Positions 22,706 through 34,024 of a stretch of DNA of 64,000 bases are shown here, in pieces (position 1 is the stretch's first letter; each line of letters starts with the position of its first letter). The notes beneath the pieces were generated by a model. The model made no database searches. It had not been told where the DNA came from and saw only the letters and a program-made list of their open reading frames with translations. The position numbers were made by a program, and so were the translations under genes. This stretch comes from Linderina pennispora (lineage: Eukaryota > Kickxellomycota > Kickxellomycetes > Kickxellales > Kickxellaceae). The stretch is from the NCBI RefSeq assembly GCF_002104995.1, contig NW_024468252.1:372001-436000 (forward strand), given 5' to 3'.

Positions 22706-24222
22706 TGGGCTTATCTGTGTGCGAGGTTGGGCGTGAAAAGCTTTGCGCTTCAGCAGACCCTTGAGAACTAATAAAGTACAGAGTTAATAGGGTAAAATAC
22801 AGAGAAATAGAGAAAATAATGAGCTGAACACGAATAGCTGCTTGTTAGTGTAAAAGAATCAGGGATTGGGAGAATGGAGGAGGCATGGACCTATATGTCC
22901 ATTTCTAAGTATAGCTCGAGGCGCCTAGTTGTGCCAATGGTGTGAAAAATGGGGGCTCCAGCTGCGTGGAGGAATTGGAGGAAAGAGAACTAAGGGTTAT
23001 TTGACAGGAAGGAGAAAAAGGAATCCATTTGGAATACAGGGGACAGGCCTGAGCTTTATATAAACTTCTGCTGATCGCATACTGCCCCTTGCTTTGCATT
23101 GGCAAAGCAAAATGAAAATTGGTGCGGAACGGGTTATCGGGCCACACTTGGAAAGCAAAGCGACCTCTTAATGCTTGTCGATTCGCTCAAAAAGCCAAAA
23201 ATAGAAGGCGCCAGTCCCGGGTTGCTGGGGAGGGTAATCAGACACCCCGTTCCCGCCATGTCTTGGGAGGCACATAGTGGCCTCTGCACATATTTCTGTT
23301 GACTCTTGGAGGCTGTGGCCTGTGCCAAGAAACATAAACAAAAGGTACTAGTAAACAGTGTCGTAATGCAAGGCACGAGGAACGGGTGCTGCAAGCGCTG
23401 ACAAACCGAGGCGGAGAGGTCCCGAGTGCAGACGGCTCTCGGTCAACATACCTTTGGCTGTTTGGCGGCGTGGACGTCGCTTGGCAAGACGCGCTAATGA
23501 GCTAGTGAGAGTGAGAGCGAGAGTGAATGACTGAGAGAGCGAGAGCGCGGAATATTCCAAGCGAAGCTAGTGAATTATATAAGTCGTTCTTCTTATTTGC
23601 GGAGAATGTGAGACACTATCCTTCCTCCTTCAAAGACATTGGGTGAAAAGCAGGCAAGAAAGCGATGCTTCCTGGAAATAGAGGAGAATGGGCTCGCGGC
23701 GCAGGCAATGCCCTCTATGCGCTATATTCACCCACCGAGGAGTCAGTGCAATAGTGGTCGCGTGAAAAACAGACGCAGTGAGCGCATATTCCGGAACAGC
23801 AGGCTGTATCAATAGGAGGTGTGCTAAGCGGGCCTCAAACACCAGCATTGTCACGCACATCCTCCAATTTTGCGATTCGGGATGGCTACGGATGACGGCT
23901 TTTGGCCGAGCATTGCCTAGGGCAGGCGGGCATCGGAGAGGGCTGGCCCGACCACACATCCCAGTCGGGGGATTTTTCAGCAAGGTCGCGTGTGTGAAAA
24001 ATCAGAACAAGATGCACCTTGGATTTTTTATTTTAAAGTAGACAACAACAGCTGGGAGTATGGCCACCAATCACAGTCAAGGCGATCAAGCACTGATAGC
24101 GCGCTATCTTTCGCGATCTCGGAAAGCCAGGGGTCACACACCCAAACTGCTCTGCGTGGCGGCAATTCGTGCCAAGCAGTAAAAGCACAAAAATTGTAAA
24201 AAATTCCGGAGCTCCCTAACTT
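22706..24222. other. Long intergenic region upstream of the kinase gene
   Basis: About 1.5 kb between the kinase start and the INTS6 stop. It includes a GAGAGCGAGAG-type purine tract near 23505-23545 and AT-rich flanks. Open frames here are short and have no recognisable domain. Confidence 0.45.
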
Positions 24223-27200
24223 TCACCTGGTTGCCTTGGTGAGCTGCTCGACGAGCTGCTTCCGGCGCATGGCCTTTGCGGCAATGACAGCGTGGTTGAT
24301 GATGATCTTGAGGTGAGCCTGGCTCAGCGAATTCGACTCGCGCAGCTCCGCCAGATGCTGGAGAATGGCAGCCTCGTCGTAGTGCGCCGGGTCGGCCTTG
24401 ATGCGCTTCTGGAACCAGGTCTTCTCGTCAGCCACGCTGACCTTCTTTGCTACTGTCAGGGGCTTTGGCGGGCCGGGCTGTTCGGGGAGCTTTGGAGGTG
24501 AAACCGTGTTTGATGGCGACGACGTGGGTGGTTGCTCCGCATTGGTCATTGTCGCATCGGCACTACTGCTGGTAATAGCGGCCTCCACAACGCGCTCAGC
24601 CGGCGGCTCAGGCGTGATCGAAGGCGTAATCGAAGGCGTAATCGAGGCGGCAGTGCTTGTGCGGGAGATGGGAATCGGCTCGGCAGACGAGGGACTGGCC
24701 GGGTTCAGGATCTGCGCGGTGTGGCGGTTGATGACAACAGCGTCGGATGTGAAGGTCAATGCGCCCGGATCAAGCTTGCCTTCAAGCATAGCCCACGGAT
24801 TGACATTCCACGAGTTGTCGTTTTTGCGCCAGGCGGTGCTGATCGAGCGGCGGCGCGGCACAGCCTTGCGCTGCATCCAGCCGAACCTTCCGCTGCCCTG
24901 GGCGGCATTCTCGCTGCTGCCTCGGCCCATGGGCATATCTTCGAGCATTTTGTCGACAGCCATCTCGTTGAGCTCGGCCTCGCTCTCCATTTCCAAGCCA
25001 ATGGCCGCCTCGTCCTCTGATTCAGATCTCGGCGGGCCAGTGTTGATGTTGCTGGCAGAGCTGCGCGTGGACGAGCCGCGCGAGAGGCCGAGCTTGGCTC
25101 CCAGCATCGGATTGCCAGCAAGCACATTGTTGGCGGGACTACGGGGCTCGCGCAACGTGCGCTCGTAGGGGTTGCCGAACATGGTCTTGCTGCGCTGCGC
25201 GGCCACACGGCCATCCAGCAGCGGATCGCGCAGCTCAGCAGATTTCTGACGGTTCATAGCTACAGCGTACTCGCTCATATCGCGAATTGACACCGAGTGG
25301 CGCGAGTCGCGGTCGTCCTCGCTGGCCACATCCACGATCCCACCCATGGGCGAGAGCTGCGTTCCTGGATCCATGTTGCGGAGATCCTGCTCGGAGACTT
25401 TGGCCCTGGGTGCCATTCCGCCCAGATGCGGCGATCGGCCGCCTTGGTTGGCGGATCCAAACCCGGATGAGCTGTCGGGCCCGCCAAAGCCGTAGAACGA
25501 GTACTCCATGCTGGCCACAGGCGGCGTGTACTGTGGACTGGCAGGAGCCTCTGCCTGGTCGCTGTCGTCGACATCCATAGTGCTGCCAGCCGAATCAAGG
25601 GGTTTCCACTCGCTGATTAGGGATGGCGGCACCATGGCGTTGGGCCGAGAGTACGCTCGATGCGATGCCATGCATTCGCGCACAAACACGCGACGCATGG
25701 CGCTCAGCGTAGCCAGGCAGTGGCTGCGGTCGACATCAAACGCGTTTGTCACCAGATGGCTGACATCTGCGGCCGGATCAAAGTCAAGCAGCGCCGATTG
25801 CAGGCCCTCAGCTACCTCCATGGGCGGCTTGCTGGCTGGGTCTGTGGTACCGGCTACCGGCAAGCGGTCCCACTCGCGACGAGCAACGGTGTGCAGCTTG
25901 ATCGAGTAGTGCATGATGTTGCGCATTCCGTTGCTCTGGCCAAAGTTCCTGGGGAACACGTGGTGAGGGATTCCATACAGGTTGAATGCTCGCTTCAGGG
26001 GGATTGCATAGTATCCGGGCGTATGCTGCAGATACTCGTCCAGTTCGGCCTTCCACTGCGACGAGCTGGCTGCCTCCGCACGCGTCACTCGCTGCGCCTG
26101 CATCTGGGCATCCAGCTTAGCCAGGATCTTCCACAGCGCCGTGAAATTGTACGGGAACACAAACAGATTGACTGCTGTACGTGCAGAATTGGCTCTCAGG
26201 ATGCCGAAGGGAAATCCGGCGTACTTGGGATTCGTGTATGAGCCGTTGATGAATACGTGCCAGCACACGGGCTTGGACGGGCCCTTGCCACCCTGCGCTT
26301 CGTGCGCTGCCTGTGCTGCATGCGCTGCTGCCAGCAGCTTCTTGGCCACGTTTGTGTTCCCGTCGATCTGGTATTTGTCGAAGGGGAAGTTTGCTGGTAC
26401 CGACCACTCAGAGTTGTTCTGGCTGTAGCTCAGGATAGGGTGCGCTGCGCGTCGCGGGATCTGCCAGCCGCTAGGGCCGGGTGGCGGTAGGTTGGCTTGC
26501 TGTGGGTTTGGTGGTGCGCTGCCTGGTGCGCGCGGCGCCTGGATCGCCTCGGGCCAGAACGGCTCTGGGATCGGAAAGTACCCGCTCTGCCCATTGATCA
26601 ACGCCGAGACTCCGGCGCTGGTGCCGTAGCTTGGTCCATTGGCTTGCCGCCCTTGCCCGCCTGGCACGCCTGGGTCCGGTCGGCGGCGGCAGCGGCCCAC
26701 TGGCCAGACTACCTGGAGCTGCATGGAGCAGCACTCGTGTGTCGGAGTTGCCTGGGTTCGCAGGGTTGTCGTCGATCCGCTCAAAGCTGACCAGCACGCC
26801 CGGTGGTGGCATTGCCGATGCAAACGGCCGTTTGCTGTTGCCCACACGCGCCTTGGTGATTCCCTCGACGAACCGCATCGCCAAATGCATGCTGTTGAGG
26901 TGGTGGACCGAGCCGCCCATGACGGTGCACATGGGCATGAGCATCGGCTCGCTGCTGTATTTCTTGCTCATGCATGCGTCGCTCGGCTCGTGGAGCAGAA
27001 CCAGGGTCATGCGCTGGTCCCACCGGAACGGCTCAATGTACGACTCCACCCACGGCGTATTGTTGACAGGCAGGTTGAGCTTGGTCGTCATGCCCGTGTT
27101 GCCAACTACGCTGGCACCGTCTGTCAACCACATGATGTGCACTGGCTCGTTGAGCTGTGGATACCGCCCATACCCGTACGTGTCCAGGTCGTATGCCCCG

Positions 27201-27622
27201 CGCATCAGCGCCAGCTGGTTGAACAGTGCTGTCAGCGAACTGCCGCCAGCAAACTTGTCGTCGGCCCGTAGCTTTTTCAGCTCGCGCAGCAGTGTTGCCC
27301 GCGAGTCCTTCAGGGATGACCGGATGCAGCTGGTGGCTGTGGCGCTGTGATATGACACTAGCATGTACCGGTCGTGCTCGTAGTTCTCGCGACTGTGTAC
27401 GATCTGCTCCACAATGCTCTTGGCGCAGTCCAGCCGGGTGATCTTCCCGGTCGTGTCAGTCCCCCGCGTGCCCTTGCGCTGCCACCGCCGGCTGAACCGG
27501 TCGGAGGTCTCGCCAAACAAGCTGTCTGTGGAGCCTGCGTCGGGCCGTTTGGAGCAACCTAGCGGCCCGCCAAACCTGTGCTCCATGGACACGCTCGTGT
27601 CAACGAGAAACACAAATATCAT
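24223..27622 (-). CDS. INTS6: Integrator complex subunit 6 homologue
   Basis: The N-terminus is a von Willebrand A domain: MIFVFLVDTSVSMEH carries the DxSxS metal-site motif, and TDGAS lies further on. This is followed by family landmarks seen in animal INTS6: EPFRWDQRM, PEPFWPE, FPFDKYQ, CWHVFINGSY, and VNLFVFPYNF. After a long disordered section the last 60 residues form a helical domain (HLAELRES, then AKAMRRKQLVEQL) like the INTS6 C-terminal domain. Integrator cleaves nascent snRNAs and attenuates Pol II transcription in the nucleus. I chose the ATG at 27622; the frame open further upstream begins with TTG. The frame moves once, by one surplus base, somewhere in 26640-26730, which I attribute to an assembly insertion. 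It lies downstream of TFB4 on the same strand. Confidence 0.85.
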
Positions 27623-27830
27623 TGCTGGTGAAGAATTTGAATGCAAAAGAAAAAAATTGGGATGAATGCGGAAACAAAAAAAAAATTCAAGCTGAGGGAA
27701 GCAAAGCTAGCGGCGTCTTAGATGCGAGCTGCCTCTCGATTTTTCGTTCGCAGACAGCTCCTGCATCATTTCCTGAGAAAAAACGCCTCCCCAAGCCCAC
27801 CACTACGCGAGCAAGTCGCATAACCCACAG

Positions 27831-28757
27831 CTAATTTACCGGGGGTTTCTTTTTCCCTGCTGACGTGCCGTTAGCAGCCGACGGTGCTCTGACCAGCTTG
27901 AACGAGAACTTTGTCTTGCACGTCGAGCACACAGGCGCCATTTTGCAGAAAATCGACAGGCACACCGAGCACACATATCCAATGTCCACCACCCGCTTGT
28001 GGCAGAAGCACGTCGCCCGGAAATCAATCAAGTCGTTGTGTGGCGAGTACAGCATGCTGCGGGTAAAGTGGTCAGCCAAGCAAGTGAACATCAGGCTCTG
28101 CAGCAGCGACCCTCTGTTCTCCTGTGTATCAACCTTCAGGTAGTTTCCGCCGGTGATCTCGGCTGCCTGCTGCAAAAACACCGAGTCGCTGCCCACCACC
28201 TTGCATACATCGATGAGCACGCCGAGCTTTTGTGCCGCAAAAATCGTGTTCATTAGGGCAATGTATTCACGCGGCGCATCGTCTGCCACCGACACCACCA
28301 GGATGCGCGGCCAGATCTTGTTCACCGACGCCTTGGTACCTCGGTTAATATAGCAGAGGGCCTTGGACAGTGCCCGCGATACCTGGCTCTGCCCCTGCTC
28401 GATGCCTGCTGGCGTGTCGCTGCTCATGCTGCCGCTCTCAATCATCTTTTGCACGCCTGTGAGCACTTTTGTGTCGACGTCGCGGAACTGCTCGTATACC
28501 TGCATCTCTGGAATCGTGGTTTCGTCTGTGAACTCGGTTGGGTACAGATACCGGCACTCGGACTTGTTGGTTGCAATGACTGCCAGCTTATTCTCGGGCT
28601 TTAGGGCCAGGTATGCGTTCAAGAAAATGACCACTTGCTGAAGTGCCCGGTCAAACTGCAGCGGGCACCGCTCCCACGCCGCTGTGTTTGTGTCCAGCAC
28701 CACCACCAGCAAGCTGGCCTCTGGTTCTGCTGCTTCTGACATTACAAGGCTACTCAT
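27831..28757 (-). CDS. TFB4: TFIIH core subunit Tfb4 (p34)
   Basis: About 308 residues from the ATG at 28757; an in-frame ATG at 28817 would add 20. The start LLVVVLDTNTAAWE matches the von Willebrand-like fold of p34, whose metal site is degenerate. The middle GIEQGQSQVSRALSKALCYINR and RILVVSVADD are family segments. The C-terminus carries a Cys-rich zinc module (CFCHKRVVDIGYVCSVCLSIFC, here in pieces, then CSTCKTKF). Tfb4 works with Ssl1 in the TFIIH core for transcription initiation and nucleotide-excision repair. The frame is intact. INTS6 follows on the same strand 208 bp downstream. Confidence 0.93.
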   Translation of the reverse strand: MSSLVMSEAAEPEASLLVVVLDTNTAAWERCPLQFDRALQQVVIFLNAYLALKPENKLAVIATNKSECRYLYPTEFTDETTIPEMQVYEQFRDVDTKVLTGVQKMIESGSMSSDTPAGIEQGQSQVSRALSKALCYINRGTKASVNKIWPRILVVSVADDAPREYIALMNTIFAAQKLGVLIDVCKVVGSDSVFLQQAAEITGGNYLKVDTQENRGSLLQSLMFTCLADHFTRSMLYSPHNDLIDFRATCFCHKRVVDIGYVCSVCLSIFCKMAPVCSTCKTKFSFKLVRAPSAANGTSAGKKKPPVN

Positions 28758-29062
28758 TGGTACAAGGCAAGAGAAGAAGTGAAACGTCCTCGTAAACCGG
28801 AAATTGCAAGCATTCACATTTCAATTTTAAACCCCACGTGATTCGGTGGTGGTTCTGGGATCGTATATATTGACATTTGGAAATGCTACTGAAGCATTTA
28901 GAACTCGTTCCTGCGATATACCGCTTCAGATCTCTTTCGTCAATACCACCTGGGGTTTCCGCGACTGATGGTGGTCGCTCGATATTGCCCAGTGTCCAGT
29001 TGTTTGTATCGGGGATCCGCTGAATCACCTTGTATGACCACATAAACAAGAACACAAGGATA

Positions 29063-30246
29063 CTACACCCTATATAGCGGAGCGTGTGTTGGCAAGCTGC
29101 CTTTCTTGCCACTAGTGCTTCGATCGCCGACTAGATTAGTGATTGATTGTACAGATAGTATTGTGCCTACGAGCCATCCGGTCACATCGATGTGGTTGGT
29201 CAATGTACCAACGATACATGTGGTGAGCACGAATGAGCATGGTGATGCCATCCCGCTGAAGAATAAGCCCGAATAAAAGAGACCACTGTGGTTGCTCAAC
29301 TGATCCATATTGATCGCTGTAGATACTGAAAGTGACTCTGTCAATACGAAAATGGCACTGTTGACATCCCTACTACTAAGCACGATAAGCAGCACCACTG
29401 CTACAACGGTAGCATGTAAATAAATTACAAAGCCATAAATGCCGCGCCGCTGCCGTATAGCCGAGCCAATATCCAAAACTGACCCAAGAGCCGGAGCAGC
29501 TAAACAGCCCATGTCAGACACGATACCGGACAGGTTATTTGGCATTAGGATCCCATACGCAGCGTAGATGTACGGGAATGTGAATATGAGCGGCACAAGA
29601 AGCCATAGTCGTGGGTTCACAAGTGTATGCAGGGCCATTTCTAGCCCCATCGGGATAGTTGATTTGCGAGTCTGAAGATACACGCCGTTGTCGCGAACAG
29701 CCCTGTCAGCCGGAAGAAGCAGCATGACTATGACTGCACCGATACACAGAAACGCAGTCGACACTATTGCAATATGGTAGTTTCGCTGTCTATGCTCCCC
29801 CCCCCCTTTGTAGATAACGTCGCCGAGTGCCCTAAATATACAAAATGTGATCAGGAGAAGCCGCCAGCACCCGTGCCTTTTGCTGCTCGCACGGATAGGT
29901 TAGAATCATTGTATATCCTGCGAATGTAGCCAAGGGTTGTGAAAATATCAACCAGAACAGCACCGGCAATATAAAGGTGGTGGGGGTCTCTCTTGTAGCT
30001 TGCCAGGAGTGCTCCACTGTCTACGATGCCGCTGAAAATGGACAACAGCAACGAAATCCGAGGTCCAAGTATGTTAAAGACAAACACCCACGCCAGCCTA
30101 GACATTGCGATAACCATCTGACTTTTCCACAACAGCACGTACTCAGCTAGACATTCTAGTGGAACGAGTGCCACTGCGGATTTCCCAGCCATAAATGGCA
30201 CTGATGCACATAATTGTGCAAACACGTAAAAAAACATTATTGGCAT
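29063..30246 (-). pseudogene. UNC93-like major facilitator relic
   Basis: Hydrophobic segments in two frames resemble fungal UNC93-like (DUF895) membrane proteins. The second block has a helix followed by LLLPADRAVRDNG and then LHTLVNPRLWLLVPLIFTF, a layout typical of the middle of this family. The first block (30246-29851) has helices around LGPRISLLLSIFSGIVDSG. The section that should link them (roughly 80 residues with the conserved SQGA-like helix) is missing around 29810-29850, next to a run of ten C bases (plus strand), and stops separate the frames. The first block also lacks a convincing start. I therefore call it a decayed transporter gene; an unrecognised intron is less likely. Confidence 0.55.
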
Positions 30247-30401
30247 GTTGTTGCCGTCGCCGTTGGAAATTGGAATGGGGCGGTAGCGACAATAGGGAAA
30301 TTGTCAATGGAACAGCCTGTTGGAGAATCAACTAACAAATAAAACATCTAAGGCACACAGTCACCACGGATTCTGAACCACCTAATACACGAATGTATTT
30401 A

Positions 30402-32078
30402 TTAAAGTCTGTCTGGATTAAAACTGGAGGTGGAGTATCTCGTAGTGCCCAGCGAAACGCGGTGAACATGGTGCCGGTGCTCTTGGAAAACGGGACGCTC
30501 CAATTCATCCATGAGATCCGCGATATAGAATTGTGGTGTGTAGCAGCTGAGGCAAACTCTGCTCAGCGACGGAAGCTTTGTGATGGCAAGGATCAACGTT
30601 GCTGGATGTGTCCTTTTGATGCATACATCAAGGCGCGTAAGTCTGCGGCTGAATGGCTCGCCATTGGTGAGGAACTCTTCGATAAACTTGTCTGGAACTG
30701 CCATTTCCTTATCGTTGACAGCAATGATATTGTTAACTGTCAGCCTGATAACCATGTCGGCATGCACCAGCAGCTGTCCAATTTGGCTGATGGTAAAGTT
30801 GGTCTGGTGTAGACACAGGTAGGAAAGGCTGAAGCTGATTCCGCAATCGAGGAGTGCATCCGGGATGTTCGGAGGGAGATCATCGAGATAGCCATAAAAC
30901 TCGATCGCTTCGGCGCTGGGTGCGATCTCAAATGGCAGTCTAATCGTATCACCTACTTCGTATGTGGGATTCTCGCTTTTGATGGAACCGCAGGTTAGAA
31001 CGCAGACACGCTTCAAATTTAGGAACCGGTGGTTTCTCAGCCCTGCAATGGCCATGTTGGTCATATTGAATGAAAGGTGAGTCAGCGTGCTTGTAGCTCC
31101 TCTGACCAAGATGTCAAAGGAAGCGATCCTATAGCAATCGATGAGGGCCAAGTGCGTCAAGGCAGGAAATATAACGGCATCCTCCTTTACACCCTTAACG
31201 TCGGTGAAATTGGTGCAGTAGAGCGTGAGCTTCTTGAGAGAAGGGTACCTATGCGGTTCCTTGTAGGCGATTATTTCTTCAAGAGCCTCAGGCGAGGGCT
31301 TATACAGCCTCAACTCCTCGAGCGATTTGCTGCTTGCGCGGATGAGCCTTGCTGCGGCTGAGGAAGTTGGCGAGGAAATGTGGATCCGCCGAAGGCTGGT
31401 CAGGTTTGGCGCTAAAAGAGTACTGCTGCAGGGTGATCTACTACGATATATGAGCGAATGAGGCGAGGCAGAGCTCTTGCTGGCAAGGCCATAGAAGGCT
31501 TCCACCTCGCAGTCCTCCAAGTTTTGCAATGCAAAAAACGAGATAGCACGGCTGTTTGGGAAGAGCTCACGCAGACGAGCGGAGAGCCTAGCAATCTGAT
31601 CATCCAAATGAACCTCGGCTCTTTCCAGCCACCCTCTTGTTTTTGACAAACGAAAGTTTCAGGTCGGCGACGTTAGGGAATGAAGCAGAACCAAGTTGGC
31701 CGCTGCTCAACAAATTCACCGCTGAGTTGTCTTCGATTCCCTCAGTAGTTAAGAATATGTGCGCAAAGCGAACGTATAGGTTGGCATTGATATCCGCAGC
31801 CATCCTCAGGGTCGGATGGAGATGTTTTGGCTGCACAATCATGTTCTCGGTGGGGACCGGGTAGGTTTCGGTGGTCTGGTAAAATAGCCCCAGGGCCACT
31901 GAGCGCCAGGACACGCACACATGGGTGAGCGGCATGAGCGAAACAGAGCGCAGTGTAGCCCTGTGAACCCACTCCTTTCCCACAGCCCAGTAAGAGTGTC
32001 GCCATCCTCGACATGCAGAAAAACCAGACCGAGGATATCGGCCGGGATGTTTTGAGATAGGCTATGTGATGAAGCCAT
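30402..32078 (-). CDS. Second F-box-like / leucine-rich protein (frames interrupted)
   Basis: The ATG at 32078 opens an F-box-like start (LSQNIPADILGLVFLHVEDGD), continued in another frame by LTHVCVSWRSVALGLFY. Leucine-rich segments follow to the stop at 30402 (LTSLRRIHISS, SLEELRLYKPS, LTHLSFNMTN, LTRLDVCIKR). Two frame changes lie near 31990-32010 (needs removal of two bases) and near 31630 (one base). Apart from these, the parts form one protein of about 550 residues. It is a different gene from the F-box pair in the inverted arms but has the same general plan, so this genome probably has an expanded F-box family. It is divergent from the ATP synthase gene. Confidence 0.65.
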
Positions 32079-32631
32079 GGTTAAAGTAAATAAACAGCTT
32101 ATGTTGCAAGTAAGCAAGCAAATGTGAAGGCAAGGGAGCGTCCTGTTGTTTACCTTATTTTGGCTCACATTTAACGCAAAGCTGCTGCTGCGCCACCTGA
32201 TGCCTAATTAATTTTAATTTCGAGAGCTGCCTGGTTCGGGCGCTGGCCAATGTGCCCACATACTCCCACTGATACACAGCACAGAGCACTTATCTGCCAC
32301 TAGTGTGGCCGAGCAGCTCCAGGCTCAGAGCAGCCTGTCTGGATCTTGTATGTTCATCATGGTAGTGAGCATAGCACGTGATCGCAGCAATCCAAGTTGG
32401 TGGAAATGTAATCACTGGATCAGCAACTATCTGGGGTTTTGGCGTTATCTGAAAGCAGTCCGCTATTTTTTGGGACAGGCTAGCTGTAGGCGAATTTGGC
32501 GCTGAATTTGCGGTGCTCAGCCCAAGGAGCAGGACGTGCTATTGCACCCTCTTTCTTCTTTCAATTCTCGATTGCCAGTTGAATTTTGGAAACACCGCTT
32601 TCACATTTGTTCTTATTACTCGACGCATATC
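32079..32631. promoter_or_regulatory. Divergent promoter region, F-box 2 and OSCP
   Basis: A 553-bp interval between two divergent start codons. I saw no conserved open frame, and it should contain both promoters. Confidence 0.45.
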
Positions 32632-33614
32632 ATGTTCCGCCAGGCTCTCAACGTTGGAAAGGCTCAGGTACGAAGGAGAGGGCTTGCTCAAATGGGAGCG
32701 ATAAGACGGCAAGGAGGAGACCGTTAGCTGGCCCAATGTCCTTGGCGAAAAGCGCTGGCAATCGGCAGACTTCATTTCTACCAAAACCCGACTAAATCAC
32801 AGCCGGCCCGTATTTATTTTTTACAACTTGTAGCTCGCTCGCGGCTATGCCACTGCTGCCCCCACCAAGGTACGGCACAGCACTTTGGAACGTGCGGTTT
32901 TCGCAGGCGCGGCCCAGTAAATGGAAGGAGATTCAGCTAACCTTGAGCAATTCATGCTAATCCGGTGTGTAGGCCCCTCTGACTCTGTTCGGTATCGACG
33001 GCAAGTACGCCACTGCTCTGTTCCAGGCCGCCGCCAAGACGAACGAGCTCACCGCTGTCGAGTCTGACCTGACCAAGATCGAGCAGGTCATCGCCAAGGA
33101 GCCGCGCGTGGAGGAGCTGCTTGGCAGCCCGCTGCTGAACAAGGCTGCCAAGGAGCAGCTGATTGAGTCGCTGGGCAAGAAGTCTGCCATCACGACCAAC
33201 TTCTTCCAGACGCTGGCTGAGAACAACCGCCTGAACGAGACCCGCGGTGTCATTGCTGCTTACAAGAGCCTGATGGAGGCGCAGCGCGGCGTTGTTTCGG
33301 TCACGGTCACATCGGCCAAGGAGCTGGGCGCTAAGGAGCTGAAGCAGGTCAAGGACAACCTGACCAAGGGTGGCCTGATCAAGAACTTCAAGGAGGTCAA
33401 CGTTGTGAACAAGGTAAGCAGAGGATATGTGTACTTGCATGCGGATATGATGTATGTGGGCATCACACGGCTAACTCGCATGTGCTCGTTGTAGGTCAAC
33501 CCCAGCCTGATGGGCGGTATGGTTGTTGAGTTTGGCGACTTCACCATCGACATGTCCGTCTCGAGCAGGCTCGCTAAGCTCGAGAAGCTCCTGACTGACT
33601 CGATCTCCGTCTAA
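32632..33614 (+). CDS. ATP5: Mitochondrial ATP synthase OSCP subunit
   Basis: Four exons, all phase 0: 32632-32667, 32834-32869, 32973-33413 and 33495-33614, giving 210 residues. The first two exons (12 codons each) encode the import presequence (MFRQALNVGKAQ, then LARGYATAAPTK). The mature part starts LTLFGIDGKYATALFQAA, the OSCP hallmark, and includes LAENNRLNETRGVI and the C-terminal GGMVVEFGDFTIDMSVSSRL. OSCP sits on top of F1 and connects it to the peripheral stalk. All donors are GTA-type and all acceptors are TAG. No frame errors are seen. The AP-3 delta gene follows on the same strand about 410 bp later. Confidence 0.95.
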
Positions 33615-34024
33615 ATGCAAAGCGGCGCGAACTAGTTTAGAGCTCAGCACGGCCTCGTCCTTTTAGTTTCTTCCATACTCCTTTCTGTTTGCTCCTGTTC
33701 TTTGGATTACAAAGTCAAATACTCTTTCTCGCCTCCTCAGCCCTGGCGGGGAAGCACCGGCGCATTTGTGGCAGGACACGGGCGGAGCTAGTGGACACCT
33801 GAGCATGAACATCCCACAGACAGACGCGGGCTTTTGAGGACAGTGCGGTGCGCTTTCCACTGCGCCTTCAACCCGCCTTACCCACGGCCTGCACCGACAG
33901 CTAGCAATTTGCGTACTCTTCAGCCCCGACACAAAAGAAGTACTTCGTGGAAATGAACCCGCTGTTTTTCTCTCCTCCACACTCGCCTGGTATTCTAGCT
34001 TCGCCTACTTCCTTCAGATTGAGA

